Of a DNA stretch of 64,000 bases, positions 28,468 to 37,783 are shown piece by piece. Position 1 is the stretch's first letter; every line of letters starts with the position of its first letter. A model generated the notes under the pieces. The model was not told the DNA's origin, searched no databases, and saw only the letters and a list, made by a program, of their open reading frames with translations. The stretch comes from JASSUD01 sp031963045. Its GTDB lineage: Bacteria > Pseudomonadota > Gammaproteobacteria > Burkholderiales > Burkholderiaceae. The translations under genes were made by a program, and so were the position numbers. The stretch is from contig JASSUK010000002.1 in assembly GCA_031963045.1 (NCBI GenBank), forward strand, positions 1 to 64,000, read 5' to 3'.

Positions 28468-29103
28468 TTGCGCAACAAAATTTTTCATTTATACAATAAA
28501 TTATTATTTTCTTTTATAGGATGTATATATGTATATCCTCCTACAAAAAACACAGAGAAAATAATGTTTATACAAGAAATATATACATACATAAAAAATA
28601 AAAAAGCATTACCAAAAAATAACAGCGTAGCTCCTTTATACAATATGGATAACTGCCCTATTGAAGGCCTTATCCAAAAAAGCAAAATAACAACCGACCT
28701 TAAAAACAAAAATATCACTAACCTCAAGACTCAAAGCAATTACCTATTAAAAAAACCTAACCCATCTGTACAAAGCTCAATACAAGGGCCTATAGATTTT
28801 AATTCTGAAGAAAGTGAACGCCCAAAACACTACTTGAGATTTTTATTATCTGAGATATATGATGCAGAAAAAAAATCAATACAGATAGAGAAAAATATAA
28901 GAAAATATATAAAATCAAAAGGAAAAAATATCGAAAATCAACAAGTAAAAGCATACAGAAAATCACCGAACAAGTTCGAAAATTTACTTAACATGCTTAT
29001 TAACAAAATAGAAAAACACAATTCGATCCAAAATTACCTTACATACTTAGCAACTATCAATCGATTTAATGAAGATCATAAGCAATTTATCGATAACAAG
29101 TAG
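28468..29103 (+). CDS. AT-rich hypothetical protein
   Basis: 211 residues rich in Lys, Asn and Ile, with much lower GC than the housekeeping genes around it. No domain is recognised. An N-terminal hydrophobic stretch (LLFSFIGCIYVY) could be a signal or anchor if the first ATG is used. The ATG at 28564 would remove it. A helical, charged segment (about 125-155) may form a coiled coil. Base composition suggests recent acquisition. It is the last gene of the accessory block. Confidence 0.55.
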   Translation: MRNKIFHLYNKLLFSFIGCIYVYPPTKNTEKIMFIQEIYTYIKNKKALPKNNSVAPLYNMDNCPIEGLIQKSKITTDLKNKNITNLKTQSNYLLKKPNPSVQSSIQGPIDFNSEESERPKHYLRFLLSEIYDAEKKSIQIEKNIRKYIKSKGKNIENQQVKAYRKSPNKFENLLNMLINKIEKHNSIQNYLTYLATINRFNEDHKQFIDNK

Positions 29104-29249
29104 ATCAATGTATCTTGCTTATCACTAGATAGGCCTAAAATATATTTATAAAATCATTGATTCAAAAATGGAAATTTTCAAAATAGTGTATAGCACCCTG
29201 TTAAATTGGAGAAAATGCTACTCGCACCTCTCTTTATTGGGTCAGTAAA

Positions 29250-30416
29250 TTACTGTTTCAGGATATTCCCTATGGTACGTGGTCCGATGAAGGCGATGAA
29301 AGCTGCGCACAAAGGAATAAGTGCAAGGCCTACAGGTAAGGAGCTTATTTGTGCAACGCATCCGATGATTACTGGCCCGACGAGGAGCCCTGCATAGCCT
29401 ACTCGGGCTACAGATGCTATACCTTGGGCGGAGTGGATCCCTTTTATGCGCGCTGCAGTTAGGAGCAAAATAGGATAGATATTTGCAAAGCCTAGACCTG
29501 CTATAGCAAAGCTAATCAGCGTTAGGCTTGGGGAAACAAAGAGTAAACCGGCAGCAAAAGCGATGCAGGCGACCCATCCGCTCACTGCAAAAAGCGCCGT
29601 GCTTCCTATGCGTGCTCGCCAAGCATCTCCTAAAAAACGGCCGCTAGCCACGCCCGCCAGATAGGCCGCATATCCGCCACTACTTAAAGCAGGCCCTGCT
29701 TGAACATTTTCGCGCATATATACGGCGATCCAATCATATATGGCACTTTCCATAAGCAATGCGAGAAATGTGATTCCTCCGAGCTTCCAAACGCTAGCAT
29801 GGTTATAGCTTGTAGCGTTTGTGTTCACCATTTCTAGTTTTTTTGATTCGTCACAAACGCCTAGTTGCTTACCCGTGAGTGCAGGGCGGCATAAGAAAAC
29901 GAGCATCAGGCACATTGATGCGATGCTGATAAAGTGCATGGAAGGGTTTACGCCGTGCGCTAAGGCCATCCCTCCCCCTGTGGCGCCAGCAAAGCCGCCT
30001 ACACTGTGTAGGCAGTGCATGGAGGACATAACTGGCTTTCCTCGCGCCTTTTCCAACACACTGCTTTGGGCATTGATGCTTACGTCAAAAGTGGCAACTC
30101 CAATTCCAAACAGGGCCAATAACACAATAAGCGTGATGAAAGAGGGGGCTAGTAGGATTCCTCCCGCGCTGGCGCATGTTATGACTCCTCCTACGGTGCA
30201 GGCTGTGCGATTCCCCACCCGCGCTATCCAACCTCCAAGGTAAGTCAGCGCGGTGATAGAACCTATGGCCACGGCAAAGAACACTATAGAAAGTTGGGCT
30301 GCATTTAAATTGAATTTTTCTTTTACCGTTGGAACATGAATACCCCAAGAGGCACTTATGCAACCGAAGATAAAAAATAACCCCATAGTGGCCAAGCGTG
30401 TACGTGTAAATTGCAT
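29250..30416 (-). CDS. Major facilitator superfamily transporter
   Basis: A 388-residue inner membrane permease with about twelve hydrophobic segments. The start MQFTRTRLATMGLFFIFGCISASWG and the loop GGWIARVGNRTACTVGG (the loop 2-3 region) suit the YbjJ/fucose-permease-like group of MFS proteins. The substrate is not predictable. It runs in the same direction as rsmI and starts ten bases after the rsmI stop, so they may be co-transcribed. The usual neighbours of rsmI do not include such a gene. Confidence 0.85.
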   Translation of the reverse strand: MQFTRTRLATMGLFFIFGCISASWGIHVPTVKEKFNLNAAQLSIVFFAVAIGSITALTYLGGWIARVGNRTACTVGGVITCASAGGILLAPSFITLIVLLALFGIGVATFDVSINAQSSVLEKARGKPVMSSMHCLHSVGGFAGATGGGMALAHGVNPSMHFISIASMCLMLVFLCRPALTGKQLGVCDESKKLEMVNTNATSYNHASVWKLGGITFLALLMESAIYDWIAVYMRENVQAGPALSSGGYAAYLAGVASGRFLGDAWRARIGSTALFAVSGWVACIAFAAGLLFVSPSLTLISFAIAGLGFANIYPILLLTAARIKGIHSAQGIASVARVGYAGLLVGPVIIGCVAQISSLPVGLALIPLCAAFIAFIGPRTIGNILKQ

Positions 30417-30425
30417 AAGTAGAAA

Positions 30426-31352
30426 TTAGCACCCTTTTTCTAAGTCTAGCTGCTGTTTAAGAATAAGTGCCCGTTCATATAACACCGTACGTGAAGCACC
30501 TGTTAAAGCAGCCGCCGCTCTAGCTGTAGCGCTAACAGAAAGTTCGCCTAGCAAAATGCGCAAACAAGCATCGTGCTGAGTCTGCTCCAACACTAGAGGT
30601 TCGGTGGGTGCGGCCCCTTGTATAAATAATACAAATTCTCCGCGCATATTTTGAGCACTGCTCTCTAGCCAGGCCAGCCCTTCGGCTAGGGTACCTTGAT
30701 AGAGCGTTTCGTGTAATTTACTCAGCTCTCGCGCTATAAATAAACGTCGATCTCCTCCGAAGGCTTGGATGCAGTCGGTAAGTGTGCTTTGAATGCGATG
30801 AGGCGCTTCGTATAACGCTAGCGCATAGGGGTGATGCACTAGGCCGTGCAGTACTTCAGTCCGCAATTTCGGCTTAGAGGGCAAAAAGCCCAAAAAGGTG
30901 AAGATGCTCACGCCTTCCCCAGCAACGCTCAACGCTGTAGCTAGTGCATTGCATCCGGGAATAGGCACAATTGCCGCGCCTGATGCGCGCACCGCTTCTA
31001 CTAATGTAGCGCCTGGATCAGAGAAGCCAGGAGTGCCTGCATCAGAGATATAGGCAACACGCTCACCTCGCTGCAAATGCGTAATCACACGCTGCGCAAT
31101 CTCCTGTTCATTATGTTGATGGGCTGCAAAAAGCGGTTTATCAATACCATAACGTTTTAGTAAAGGAGCGCTATGCCGGGTGTCTTCTGCCGCGATCACA
31201 TCTACTAGCGCAAGCACATGCAGTGCGCGCAGCGTAATGTCCGCAGCATTTCCAATCGGCATTGCAACGATATATAGCGCTCCAGCAGGATATATCTGCG
31301 TTTCTGCCAGTGTGGGCAGACAATGTGAAACGTTATTCATGGAGCCAGTCAA
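30426..31352 (-). CDS. rsmI: 16S rRNA (cytidine1402-2'-O)-methyltransferase
   Basis: SAM-dependent methyltransferase modifying the ribose of C1402 in 16S rRNA. The tetrapyrrole-methylase fold is seen in ALYIVAMPIGNAADITLRAL, VIAAEDTRHSAPLLKRYGI and YISDAGTPGFSDPGA. The GDRRLFIARELSKLHET segment and C-terminal helix-turn-helix-like end are present. At 308 residues it is full length, with a short N-terminal extension. It is divergent from yraN, as in many proteobacteria. Confidence 0.95.
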   Translation of the reverse strand: MTGSMNNVSHCLPTLAETQIYPAGALYIVAMPIGNAADITLRALHVLALVDVIAAEDTRHSAPLLKRYGIDKPLFAAHQHNEQEIAQRVITHLQRGERVAYISDAGTPGFSDPGATLVEAVRASGAAIVPIPGCNALATALSVAGEGVSIFTFLGFLPSKPKLRTEVLHGLVHHPYALALYEAPHRIQSTLTDCIQAFGGDRRLFIARELSKLHETLYQGTLAEGLAWLESSAQNMRGEFVLFIQGAAPTEPLVLEQTQHDACLRILLGELSVSATARAAAALTGASRTVLYERALILKQQLDLEKGC

Positions 31353-31468
31353 AGTAAATATAAAAGATTAAGCACAGGGTAAATACCGGATACATCCATC
31401 TTGGCGAACTATAAAGCGCGCTATACAACATAGATACCGCTATTAGTTCAGATACGCGAGAGAATACT

Positions 31469-31831
31469 ATGTCTAGACGTGTGGGCGCGGCCTTTGAAAA
31501 GCATGCTGAGCGTTATTTACAGCAGCAAGGTTTACATATACTTGAACGCAATGTGCGCTATCGGTATGGAGAAATTGATCTCATCATGCGCGATGCTAAA
31601 GGCACATTAGTTTTTGTAGAAGTACGAGCGAGATCCCGACCTGGCCGGTTTGGAGGGGCACAAGTTAGTATCACGGCCACTAAAAAGGCTCGAATACACC
31701 GCGCCGCACAAGGATATCTAACAAGTTGGCCAGGCCCTTTACCCCGCTGCCGTTTTGATGTGCTAGCCTTCGAGGGCTCGAATATTATTTGGCTAGTCGA
31801 TGTGCTCCATGCACAGCAATACAGTATATGA
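31469..31831 (+). CDS. YraN family (UPF0102) nuclease-fold protein
   Basis: A 120-residue protein of the UPF0102 family with a Holliday-junction-resolvase-like PD-(D/E)XK fold: GAAFEKHAERYLQQQGLHILERN, then YGEIDLIMRDAKGTLVFVEVRARSR. The usual ExK is here EVR. Its function is unproven. It lies in the conserved order rsmI / yraN / diaA / dolP known from E. coli (without lpoA, which is gammaproteobacterial). Confidence 0.92.
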   Translation: MSRRVGAAFEKHAERYLQQQGLHILERNVRYRYGEIDLIMRDAKGTLVFVEVRARSRPGRFGGAQVSITATKKARIHRAAQGYLTSWPGPLPRCRFDVLAFEGSNIIWLVDVLHAQQYSI

Positions 31832-31931
31832 ACTTGTTTTAAAGAATCAGCTCAAAGATTTCCAAAAGATATCGAGTTAAGCTAATCTCTTTTTTCGTTT
31901 GTACTAGACAGTTTTAAACAAGGTCTTCAGG

Positions 31932-31955
31932 GCGATCCACAATGATCGCTTTTTT
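31932..31955 (+). terminator. Terminator after yraN
   Basis: Stem GCGATC (31932-31937) and GATCGC (31944-31949) with a six-base loop and a run of six T. It lies between yraN and the SIS-domain gene, so the latter probably has its own promoter or depends on read-through. Confidence 0.65.
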
Positions 31956-31975
31956 AATGTTTTTGGAAAATAGAC

Positions 31976-32566
31976 ATGGTAATGCGTAGCCGCGTTGAGC
32001 AACATTTTCAAGAAAGCGCAGAGCTTCATCTGCTCGCGCAGCAAACCCTTGCAGAGCCGATTGCAGCGGCCATCGAAATGTTGTTTTTAACACTAGCAAA
32101 TAACGGCAAAGTACTAGTATGCGGCAACGGCGGTTCAGCAGCTGATGCGCAACATTTTGCTGCAGAGCTTATTGGCCGATTTGAACAAGAACGCCCTAGC
32201 CTTGCTGCACTGGCGTTAACAACAGACTCTTCTATCCTAACTGCTGTTGCAAATGATTATGACTTCAGTCAGATTTTCGCACGCCAAGTACGTGGCTTAG
32301 GGCAAGCGGGCGATATTCTTCTTGCCATTTCTACTTCAGGCCACTCTGCCAATGTATTAGCGGCCATTGAAGCCGCGCATGAACGTGAAATGCGTGTGCT
32401 TGCACTAACAGGAAAAGGTGGAGGCCCCTTGCTCCAATGCTTAGCGCCTCACGATATTGCTCTATGCGTTCCAGCAGAACGAACTTCGCGCATTCAAGAA
32501 ATCCATTTACTTACACTGCACTGCCTATGCGACGGCATTGATGCCATGTTACTAGGTGAGGCATAA
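31976..32566 (+). CDS. SIS-domain protein, DiaA / phosphoheptose isomerase family
   Basis: 196 residues with the sugar-isomerase (SIS) fold: VLVCGNGGSAADAQHFAAELIGRFE and ILLAISTSGHSANVLAA. Proteins at this locus are annotated either as GmhA (sedoheptulose-7-phosphate isomerase) or as DiaA, the DnaA-binding initiation factor. The location between yraN and dolP favours DiaA. The start is ATG 31976, and ATG 31982 is possible. Whether it has isomerase activity cannot be decided from sequence. Confidence 0.85.
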   Translation: MVMRSRVEQHFQESAELHLLAQQTLAEPIAAAIEMLFLTLANNGKVLVCGNGGSAADAQHFAAELIGRFEQERPSLAALALTTDSSILTAVANDYDFSQIFARQVRGLGQAGDILLAISTSGHSANVLAAIEAAHEREMRVLALTGKGGGPLLQCLAPHDIALCVPAERTSRIQEIHLLTLHCLCDGIDAMLLGEA

Positions 32567-32619
32567 GGCACCTACGAATAGGTTAAATATGAGCAAAATA
32601 ATTTTTAACTTAACTAATT

Positions 32620-32729
32620 GATATTACGCAGGTATTCAAAAAGACAGTGGTATGCATGTTGGGGTTCCTTCGTCACCACCAACCTACCGAGATGCCTATG
32701 TAAAAGGGTTCTATAACATGCGTAACATC
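32620..32729. repeat. MITE-like repeat copy with internal deletion
   Basis: The left end GATATTACGCAGG (32620) and outer arm lead into a perfect core (32654-32689). Then the sequence jumps to the right-end part ending in GCGTAACATC (32729). Relative to the copy at 10.1 kb the second core is missing. It separates the SIS gene from dolP. Confidence 0.75.
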
Positions 32730-32823
32730 AGTTAACTAATACAGCAGTGCATAGCGTTGCTACGCATATGCAATGCCCTTCTTTATAAAAATCACAACTC
32801 ACCTCTCACAGGAGAATTGGCTC

Positions 32824-33615
32824 ATGCTGGTTTCATCCCGCAAAAAATCCGTACTTTTAGGTATTTCATTACTCAGCGCAGCAACTTTATTACAAGGCTG
32901 CCCCCTCGTCTTACTAGGCGCAGCAGGTGGCGGAACCATCATCGCGAGCCAACGTCGCACTATCGGCACGCAAACAGAAGACCGTGAAATCCAAATTAAA
33001 GCGGCTACAAAATTAGCAAACACGCTAAAAGAAGGCGCGCATGTCAACGTCACCGTATTTAACCGGCGCGTTTTATTAACGGGTGAAGTTCCTGATGAAG
33101 CAACGCAACAAAAAACTTTGGCGGCCATACATGCAATAGCCAATATACAAGGCGTAGTCAATGAACTGAAAGTTCAAAAAGCCAGTGATTTAATGTCGCG
33201 TTCAAACGACTCTTACCTCACAGCAAAAGTTAAAACTGCTCTGATACAAGCCAAAAATCTATCGACCAACTACTTTAAAGTCGTTACAGAGCGTGGCAAT
33301 GTCTACTTAATGGGCTTAGTTACTCCTGAAGAAGCAGCCCAAGCTGCGGATATAACTAGCCGCTTACCTGGCGTAGTACAAGTGGTTAAGGTATTTGAAT
33401 ACATCACGCCAAAACAGAAAAAAGACCTCGCTCCTCCCATTGATACCATTGGCGAGACCACTTCTGCGCCTGCAGCTATAACTACTGCCGCTTCGACAAA
33501 TGTACACTTAGCGCCAAGCACCTCCAGTGCAAGCACGGTAAGTACCCACCCTATTTCCAACACTTCAATAAGCGCAACGCCTTTAAACAATACCTCTACA
33601 GCCCCAGCAAAATGA
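32824..33615 (+). CDS. BON-domain outer membrane lipoprotein (DolP/YraP family)
   Basis: Periplasmic lipoprotein with two BON domains, important for outer membrane integrity in E. coli. From ATG 32824 the lipobox is LLQGC (Cys26). The first BON domain includes NVTVFNRRVLLTGEVPDEA and the second YFKVVTERGNVYLMGLVTPEE. After residue ~210 the protein has a long low-complexity Ser/Thr/Ala/Pro tail absent from E. coli DolP. Its place after yraN and the SIS gene matches the conserved cluster. An upstream ATG at 32773 overlaps nothing useful. Confidence 0.9.
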   Translation: MLVSSRKKSVLLGISLLSAATLLQGCPLVLLGAAGGGTIIASQRRTIGTQTEDREIQIKAATKLANTLKEGAHVNVTVFNRRVLLTGEVPDEATQQKTLAAIHAIANIQGVVNELKVQKASDLMSRSNDSYLTAKVKTALIQAKNLSTNYFKVVTERGNVYLMGLVTPEEAAQAADITSRLPGVVQVVKVFEYITPKQKKDLAPPIDTIGETTSAPAAITTAASTNVHLAPSTSSASTVSTHPISNTSISATPLNNTSTAPAK

Positions 33616-33858
33616 TCAAAAAATCATTAAAAACGGCGTGCTAGCGTTGCTTTTTCTGCGTTGAAGCCTTTACTATCAAAATAGTTCAAAATTTTCTAAA
33701 AAAATAAGTCACGTCAGAAAATTACCATTTTGTAGACAGCGTGCTTCGGCGCAGAAAAATGCTAGACCCTTTATGGGGTGTAGTTCAGCTGGGTGTTGCA
33801 TATAAAAAAATAATACCTCATTAGAATAATTTTTAAAGAGCACTATAAGAAATACACT

Positions 33859-35181
33859 ATGTATATTAATCCGCCTTCTTCCTATACTCCTGCAATTTCT
33901 AATGCTCCTCCACAAAATATATTACAAAATCAAGAAATAAACTCAGAAAATAAAGATATTTTCTCTAATCTGCCGCCAGAAATACTATCCATAATTTTTG
34001 AATTCCTGTCTACTCCAAATGCATTCAATGAACATACAGTTGCTCAACAACCAGTAATGCATCCGCTAGTTATTACATCTACCTTGTTGAAAGAATTTTT
34101 AGTGCAGCAACATATAGAGCAGCAGAATCTATTTATTTCACAAAAATTGATAGTACTCATGCAGCTTGGCAAGAAATTTCCTCCAATTATAAATGCATTA
34201 TTACGTATATCTAACACCCATGCACAATCCAGTTGGATTGGCGCACAAATGAAACAGAGTTCGAGGAGAATCCATGAGGCCGTAAGTAATTCCAATGCCT
34301 TAAAATCAGCGTACATCCGAGATAATATACATAATGCATTAAAAAACATGCAGCATATAGAATTTAGATTTTCTGATGAGTCATACGATAAAAGCACATT
34401 GAAAAAACTTCTTATTATATTGGATGTAATAGCCGAGAGAAGAAATGTGCAAAGTTTAGATATATGTATATGTAGGGCATTTAGAAATATCCCCTCCGCA
34501 CTTATTTTTATGCTTAAAAAAATTCTACAGCAGAATCTTGCATTAAGCAAAATGACTTTGCTTCTCGAAAAAAATAGAATAACCGATTTGCATATTTCAA
34601 AGCTCGCTCCGCACTTAAATAAAAATATTTCTAGATTTACTTTAGAGGATAATAAAATTGGAGATATGGGCGTAAAATATTTATCCCCGCATTTGAAAAA
34701 TATGAGCCTATTTGAATTAACTTTAAGAGGCGCTGACATAACTAACGAAGGTTTTTTTAATTTAGCAAGGTCGCTCCCAGACACGCTTGAAAAACTAGAT
34801 CTATCCGTGAACCATATTAGCGGGGCGGCATATATAGAGCCCTTAGAAAAATTACCAATCCATTTAAAATATTTACATTTAGATGAAAATGAAATTGGCG
34901 ACGAAGGACTTGAGCATTTTGTAAATAGCCTACCAAAAGGCCTGGAAAAATTATCGTTATCAGAAAACCATATTAGTAGTGCAGGACTTCAATATATAAT
35001 AGAAATATTAAAAAATGGACTGAAAAAATTATATTTGCATCAAAATACTATTTGTGATGAAGGCGCCTCTAGAATGCGCGATGTGTTACCAGAAACTTCG
35101 ATAGAAGAGATGATTTTGAGTTTTGATCTTGAAAACAAATATCAAGCATTTAATAAAAATAGAAAAATGGTCGAATTTTAA
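33859..35181 (+). CDS. F-box-like plus leucine-rich repeat protein (eukaryote-like, candidate effector)
   Basis: 440 residues. Near the N-terminus (about 34-55) the segment IFSNLPPEILSIIFEFL fits the F-box helix pattern, the eukaryotic motif that docks on Skp1 of SCF ubiquitin ligases. Residues about 250-430 contain six or more leucine-rich repeats of the RNase-inhibitor type (LEKLDLSVNHISG, LKYLHLDENEIGDEGLE, LEKLSLSENHISSAG, LKKLYLHQNTICDEGA). There is no signal peptide. GC is far lower than in dolP and selO on either side, which suggests acquisition. F-box/LRR proteins are secreted effectors in Legionella, Ralstonia (GALA) and others. Secretion here is inferred. Confidence 0.8.
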   Translation: MYINPPSSYTPAISNAPPQNILQNQEINSENKDIFSNLPPEILSIIFEFLSTPNAFNEHTVAQQPVMHPLVITSTLLKEFLVQQHIEQQNLFISQKLIVLMQLGKKFPPIINALLRISNTHAQSSWIGAQMKQSSRRIHEAVSNSNALKSAYIRDNIHNALKNMQHIEFRFSDESYDKSTLKKLLIILDVIAERRNVQSLDICICRAFRNIPSALIFMLKKILQQNLALSKMTLLLEKNRITDLHISKLAPHLNKNISRFTLEDNKIGDMGVKYLSPHLKNMSLFELTLRGADITNEGFFNLARSLPDTLEKLDLSVNHISGAAYIEPLEKLPIHLKYLHLDENEIGDEGLEHFVNSLPKGLEKLSLSENHISSAGLQYIIEILKNGLKKLYLHQNTICDEGASRMRDVLPETSIEEMILSFDLENKYQAFNKNRKMVEF

Positions 35182-35213
35182 ATGGCTCTTACGCCCCGTG
35201 GCGTAGGCTCAGT

Positions 35214-36788
35214 TTATGAGGAGCAACTCACTTGGAGCGAAGCTGCCCAGGTGGGAGGTAGTTGTGCGTACGCTTCATATTCTGGCGAAGCATCAAATGG
35301 GCGGCGCAGCACCTTAAGCAACCGCTCTACTTCAGAGAAATCTTTTTCTTTAGCAAGCTCTATGGCTTGTTCAGCTAGATGATTACGCAAAATATATTGT
35401 GGGTTCACGCGGTTCATGGCGCTGGCGCGTTCGGTATCTTCACGGTCTTCATAGACTAAGCGAGCACGGTAGGCTTGCAACCAGGTATGCAACGCTGCGC
35501 AATCCATAGTAAAAAGAGCGCTCACGTCTGCATCGCCTCTTGTGTCGTGTTGAGACACAAGAGCCAATCGACGAAACGTTAAGGTAAAGTCTGCACGGTT
35601 TTCATGCATGGTTTTAAGCAATTGGTCGATTAGCTTTGCATCGTCCTCACGATCATGCATTAAGCCCAATTTGGCACGCATCCTAGCTCTAAATGTCTGT
35701 ATGAAGCGAGGCTGGAATGTATTAATAATAGCGCCTATTTCTTCAACCACATTTTGCTTGCTGCTCGTACGCTGAACTTCAAGCTTAATTATTGGAAATA
35801 GCGCTTGTGCTAGACACAATAGATTCCAATAAGCGATGTCTGGCTGCTTTTTATAGGCATAGCGACCCGTTATATCTGAATGATTGCAGATATGATCAAA
35901 GTTAAAACCATCCATAAAACCATAAGGGCCGTAATCTATGGTTAAGCCCAGAATAGACATATTATCGGTATTCATCACTCCATGACAAAAGCCTATTGCC
36001 TGCCATTGTGCGATTAGGTCTGCTGTGCATCGCGTTACTTCTTGAAGTAGTGCTAAATAGGGCCTATCGGTATTGGCGCACTGAGGATAATGACGCGTAA
36101 TAATATTTTTAGCGAGAAGCTCAACCAGGTCAGGGCGATCCAGTGCATAAAAATGTTCGAAATGGCCAAAGCGCACAAAACTGGGGGCAATGCGTGTGGT
36201 AATGGCCGCTGTTTCGATCTGCTCACGGCGCACGGGTAAATCGGAACCCATCACACACAATGCACGAGTAGTAGGCACGCCAAGGTAGTACATTGCTTCG
36301 GAACATAAGAATTCACGAATAGAAGAACGCAGTACTGCGCGCCCATCGCCCATTCTTGAATAGGGCGTAGGTCCGGCACCTTTTAATTGGACCTCATAGC
36401 GGTTTTGATCATGCTGAATTTCACCAAAGGTCAGCGCGCGACCGTCCCCCAGTTGGCCGGCCCAGCTACCGAATTGATGGCCTGCATATACTGTTGCAAA
36501 TGGCGTGTTTTCAGGGGCATCAAACCGAGCATTGCCGGCAAACCATTCGATAAAAGCACGATCCTGCGCAATGTGTGCACTAAAACCTAGTAATGCTGCG
36601 GCATCTTCTGAGAAGCTTACTAAGTAAGGATTAGGAACGGGCGTGGTTGGCACCCTTGTATAAAACTCAGGGCCAAGCGATACAAAGCTATCTGACAGGG
36701 GCGGTGCGAATACGCCAGATGCATTAAAAATATCGACTGCAGAAAAAGAAGAGGGCATGCCAAAAAATAGCGAAATAAAATCGCTCAA
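35214..36788 (-). CDS. selO: Protein adenylyltransferase SelO (YdiU/UPF0061)
   Basis: Pseudokinase-fold enzyme that transfers AMP to Ser, Thr or Tyr of proteins, linked to oxidative stress. Motifs are TVYAGHQFGSWAGQLGDGRA, YEVQLKGAGPTPYSRMGDGRAV, SSIREFLCSEAMYYLGVPTTR, and MNTDNMSILGLTIDYGPYGFMD with the metal-binding Asn and Asp. At 524 residues it is somewhat longer than E. coli SelO and ends in SCSS. The first ~14 residues are not conserved, so an ATG at 36756 is an alternative. It is convergent with the F-box gene. Confidence 0.92.
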   Translation of the reverse strand: MSDFISLFFGMPSSFSAVDIFNASGVFAPPLSDSFVSLGPEFYTRVPTTPVPNPYLVSFSEDAAALLGFSAHIAQDRAFIEWFAGNARFDAPENTPFATVYAGHQFGSWAGQLGDGRALTFGEIQHDQNRYEVQLKGAGPTPYSRMGDGRAVLRSSIREFLCSEAMYYLGVPTTRALCVMGSDLPVRREQIETAAITTRIAPSFVRFGHFEHFYALDRPDLVELLAKNIITRHYPQCANTDRPYLALLQEVTRCTADLIAQWQAIGFCHGVMNTDNMSILGLTIDYGPYGFMDGFNFDHICNHSDITGRYAYKKQPDIAYWNLLCLAQALFPIIKLEVQRTSSKQNVVEEIGAIINTFQPRFIQTFRARMRAKLGLMHDREDDAKLIDQLLKTMHENRADFTLTFRRLALVSQHDTRGDADVSALFTMDCAALHTWLQAYRARLVYEDREDTERASAMNRVNPQYILRNHLAEQAIELAKEKDFSEVERLLKVLRRPFDASPEYEAYAQLPPTWAASLQVSCSS

Positions 36789-36872
36789 TTGCTAGTGAAA
36801 AAGAAAGCCCGCGCTGCACTTACTTATATTAGAAGTAAGTGCAGCGCGGGCAGATACTGCGCGCAGCCTATA

Positions 36873-37346
36873 TTAATATAGTTCTGCGGAGGTACGCACT
36901 GGCAATCTAACTTCTACAGACTCACCCGTTGAGAAAAGTAATACCACACGGATATTGTCACCAAGAGCAATAGCACGGGTAGGACGTTCAAACGAGAGGT
37001 GATATCCGCCTCTGGTGAGGGCCACTTGGCTGTTTGCAGGGATAACGAGATTATTAATCTTCACTATTCTATTCGTGTTCCTCTCTACAATATTTCGCTG
37101 AAATGTTACTAGTTCGTAATCTGGACTAGAAGCGGAAACTACTGTAACAGCGCGGGAGCTTGGATTTTGAAGCGTCAAATAGCCAGCTGCAGGCAATTTA
37201 TTCGGCAGCCAGTGAATCCATGCCGAGCGGGGCGTTACTTTAATAATCGACGACGTAGCGGCTACTGTGTTAGTGACAAAGAAAGGGGCGGCGAAAAGGC
37301 TTGCGCACCATAATGCAAGGCAGGCAAATACTCGATTTTTTGTCAT
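36873..37346 (-). CDS. PCu(A)C-family copper chaperone-like protein lacking most metal ligands
   Basis: 157 residues from Met at 37346, with a signal peptide ending near NTVAA. The cupredoxin-like fold of PF04314 is recognisable: AAGYLTLQNPSSRAVTVVSASSPDYE, then INNLVIPANSQVALTRGGYHLSFERP. The family binds Cu(I) through His/Met in H(M)X10MX21HXM. Here only the His of GGYHLS (His116) is kept; the LHEH and MRM positions read FQRN and RIVKI, and the last Met is Ser118. Copper delivery is thus doubtful. It lies beyond the bd oxidase genes on the same strand, but about 440 bp away. A longer frame to 37460 is unlikely. Confidence 0.75.
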   Translation of the reverse strand: MTKNRVFACLALWCASLFAAPFFVTNTVAATSSIIKVTPRSAWIHWLPNKLPAAGYLTLQNPSSRAVTVVSASSPDYELVTFQRNIVERNTNRIVKINNLVIPANSQVALTRGGYHLSFERPTRAIALGDNIRVVLLFSTGESVEVRLPVRTSAELY

Positions 37347-37783
37347 TTTTATCCTCGTTGGATAGATGTCGTAATCATTGAATCCTGCTCGGTAACATCG
37401 AGCAAGCGTTTCAATTTGCACTGGGGTGCTCGTCAATCCCATACTGCATTGGGAATTCAATATCCTGTTTAGGTCAATGCCATGCTGGGTTAAAAGCAGG
37501 GAGATTCCTATTCAAAATAACTTTAAGACATGCATTACAACACTGCTCTAAATGTTTACGCCATGCGTTAAATAACGGATAGATAGCTTTTTAGAAGGGT
37601 TGAAGTAGGATCGAGTGCGAAGATATTTTTGAAGAATTACATGCGATCACACGGCATTATTGGACAGCGCATGATCTATTCGCTTGATTAGCGATTCGAG
37701 GAGGATGGCAGCCATTCGAGGGGAAAGATGGCCTGCTGAAAATGGGTGGAACCTTGCGTCCCACCTTTTTTTCGCTCAGTGGA
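37347..37783. other. Intergenic region between the bd oxidase operon and the PCu(A)C-like gene
   Basis: About 440 bp without a convincing gene. A weak hairpin (GGTGG 37745-37749, CCACC 37761-37765, then seven T on the plus strand) lies just beyond the small subunit stop. A short open frame around 37630-37690 is not recognised. The promoter of the PCu(A)C-like gene must lie in 37350-37480. Confidence 0.4.

Noticed and set aside
34044..34784. 246-codon minus-strand frame opposite the F-box/LRR gene
   Set aside because: Cys/Phe/Ile-rich shadow of an AT-rich gene; the plus-strand frame has clear repeats.
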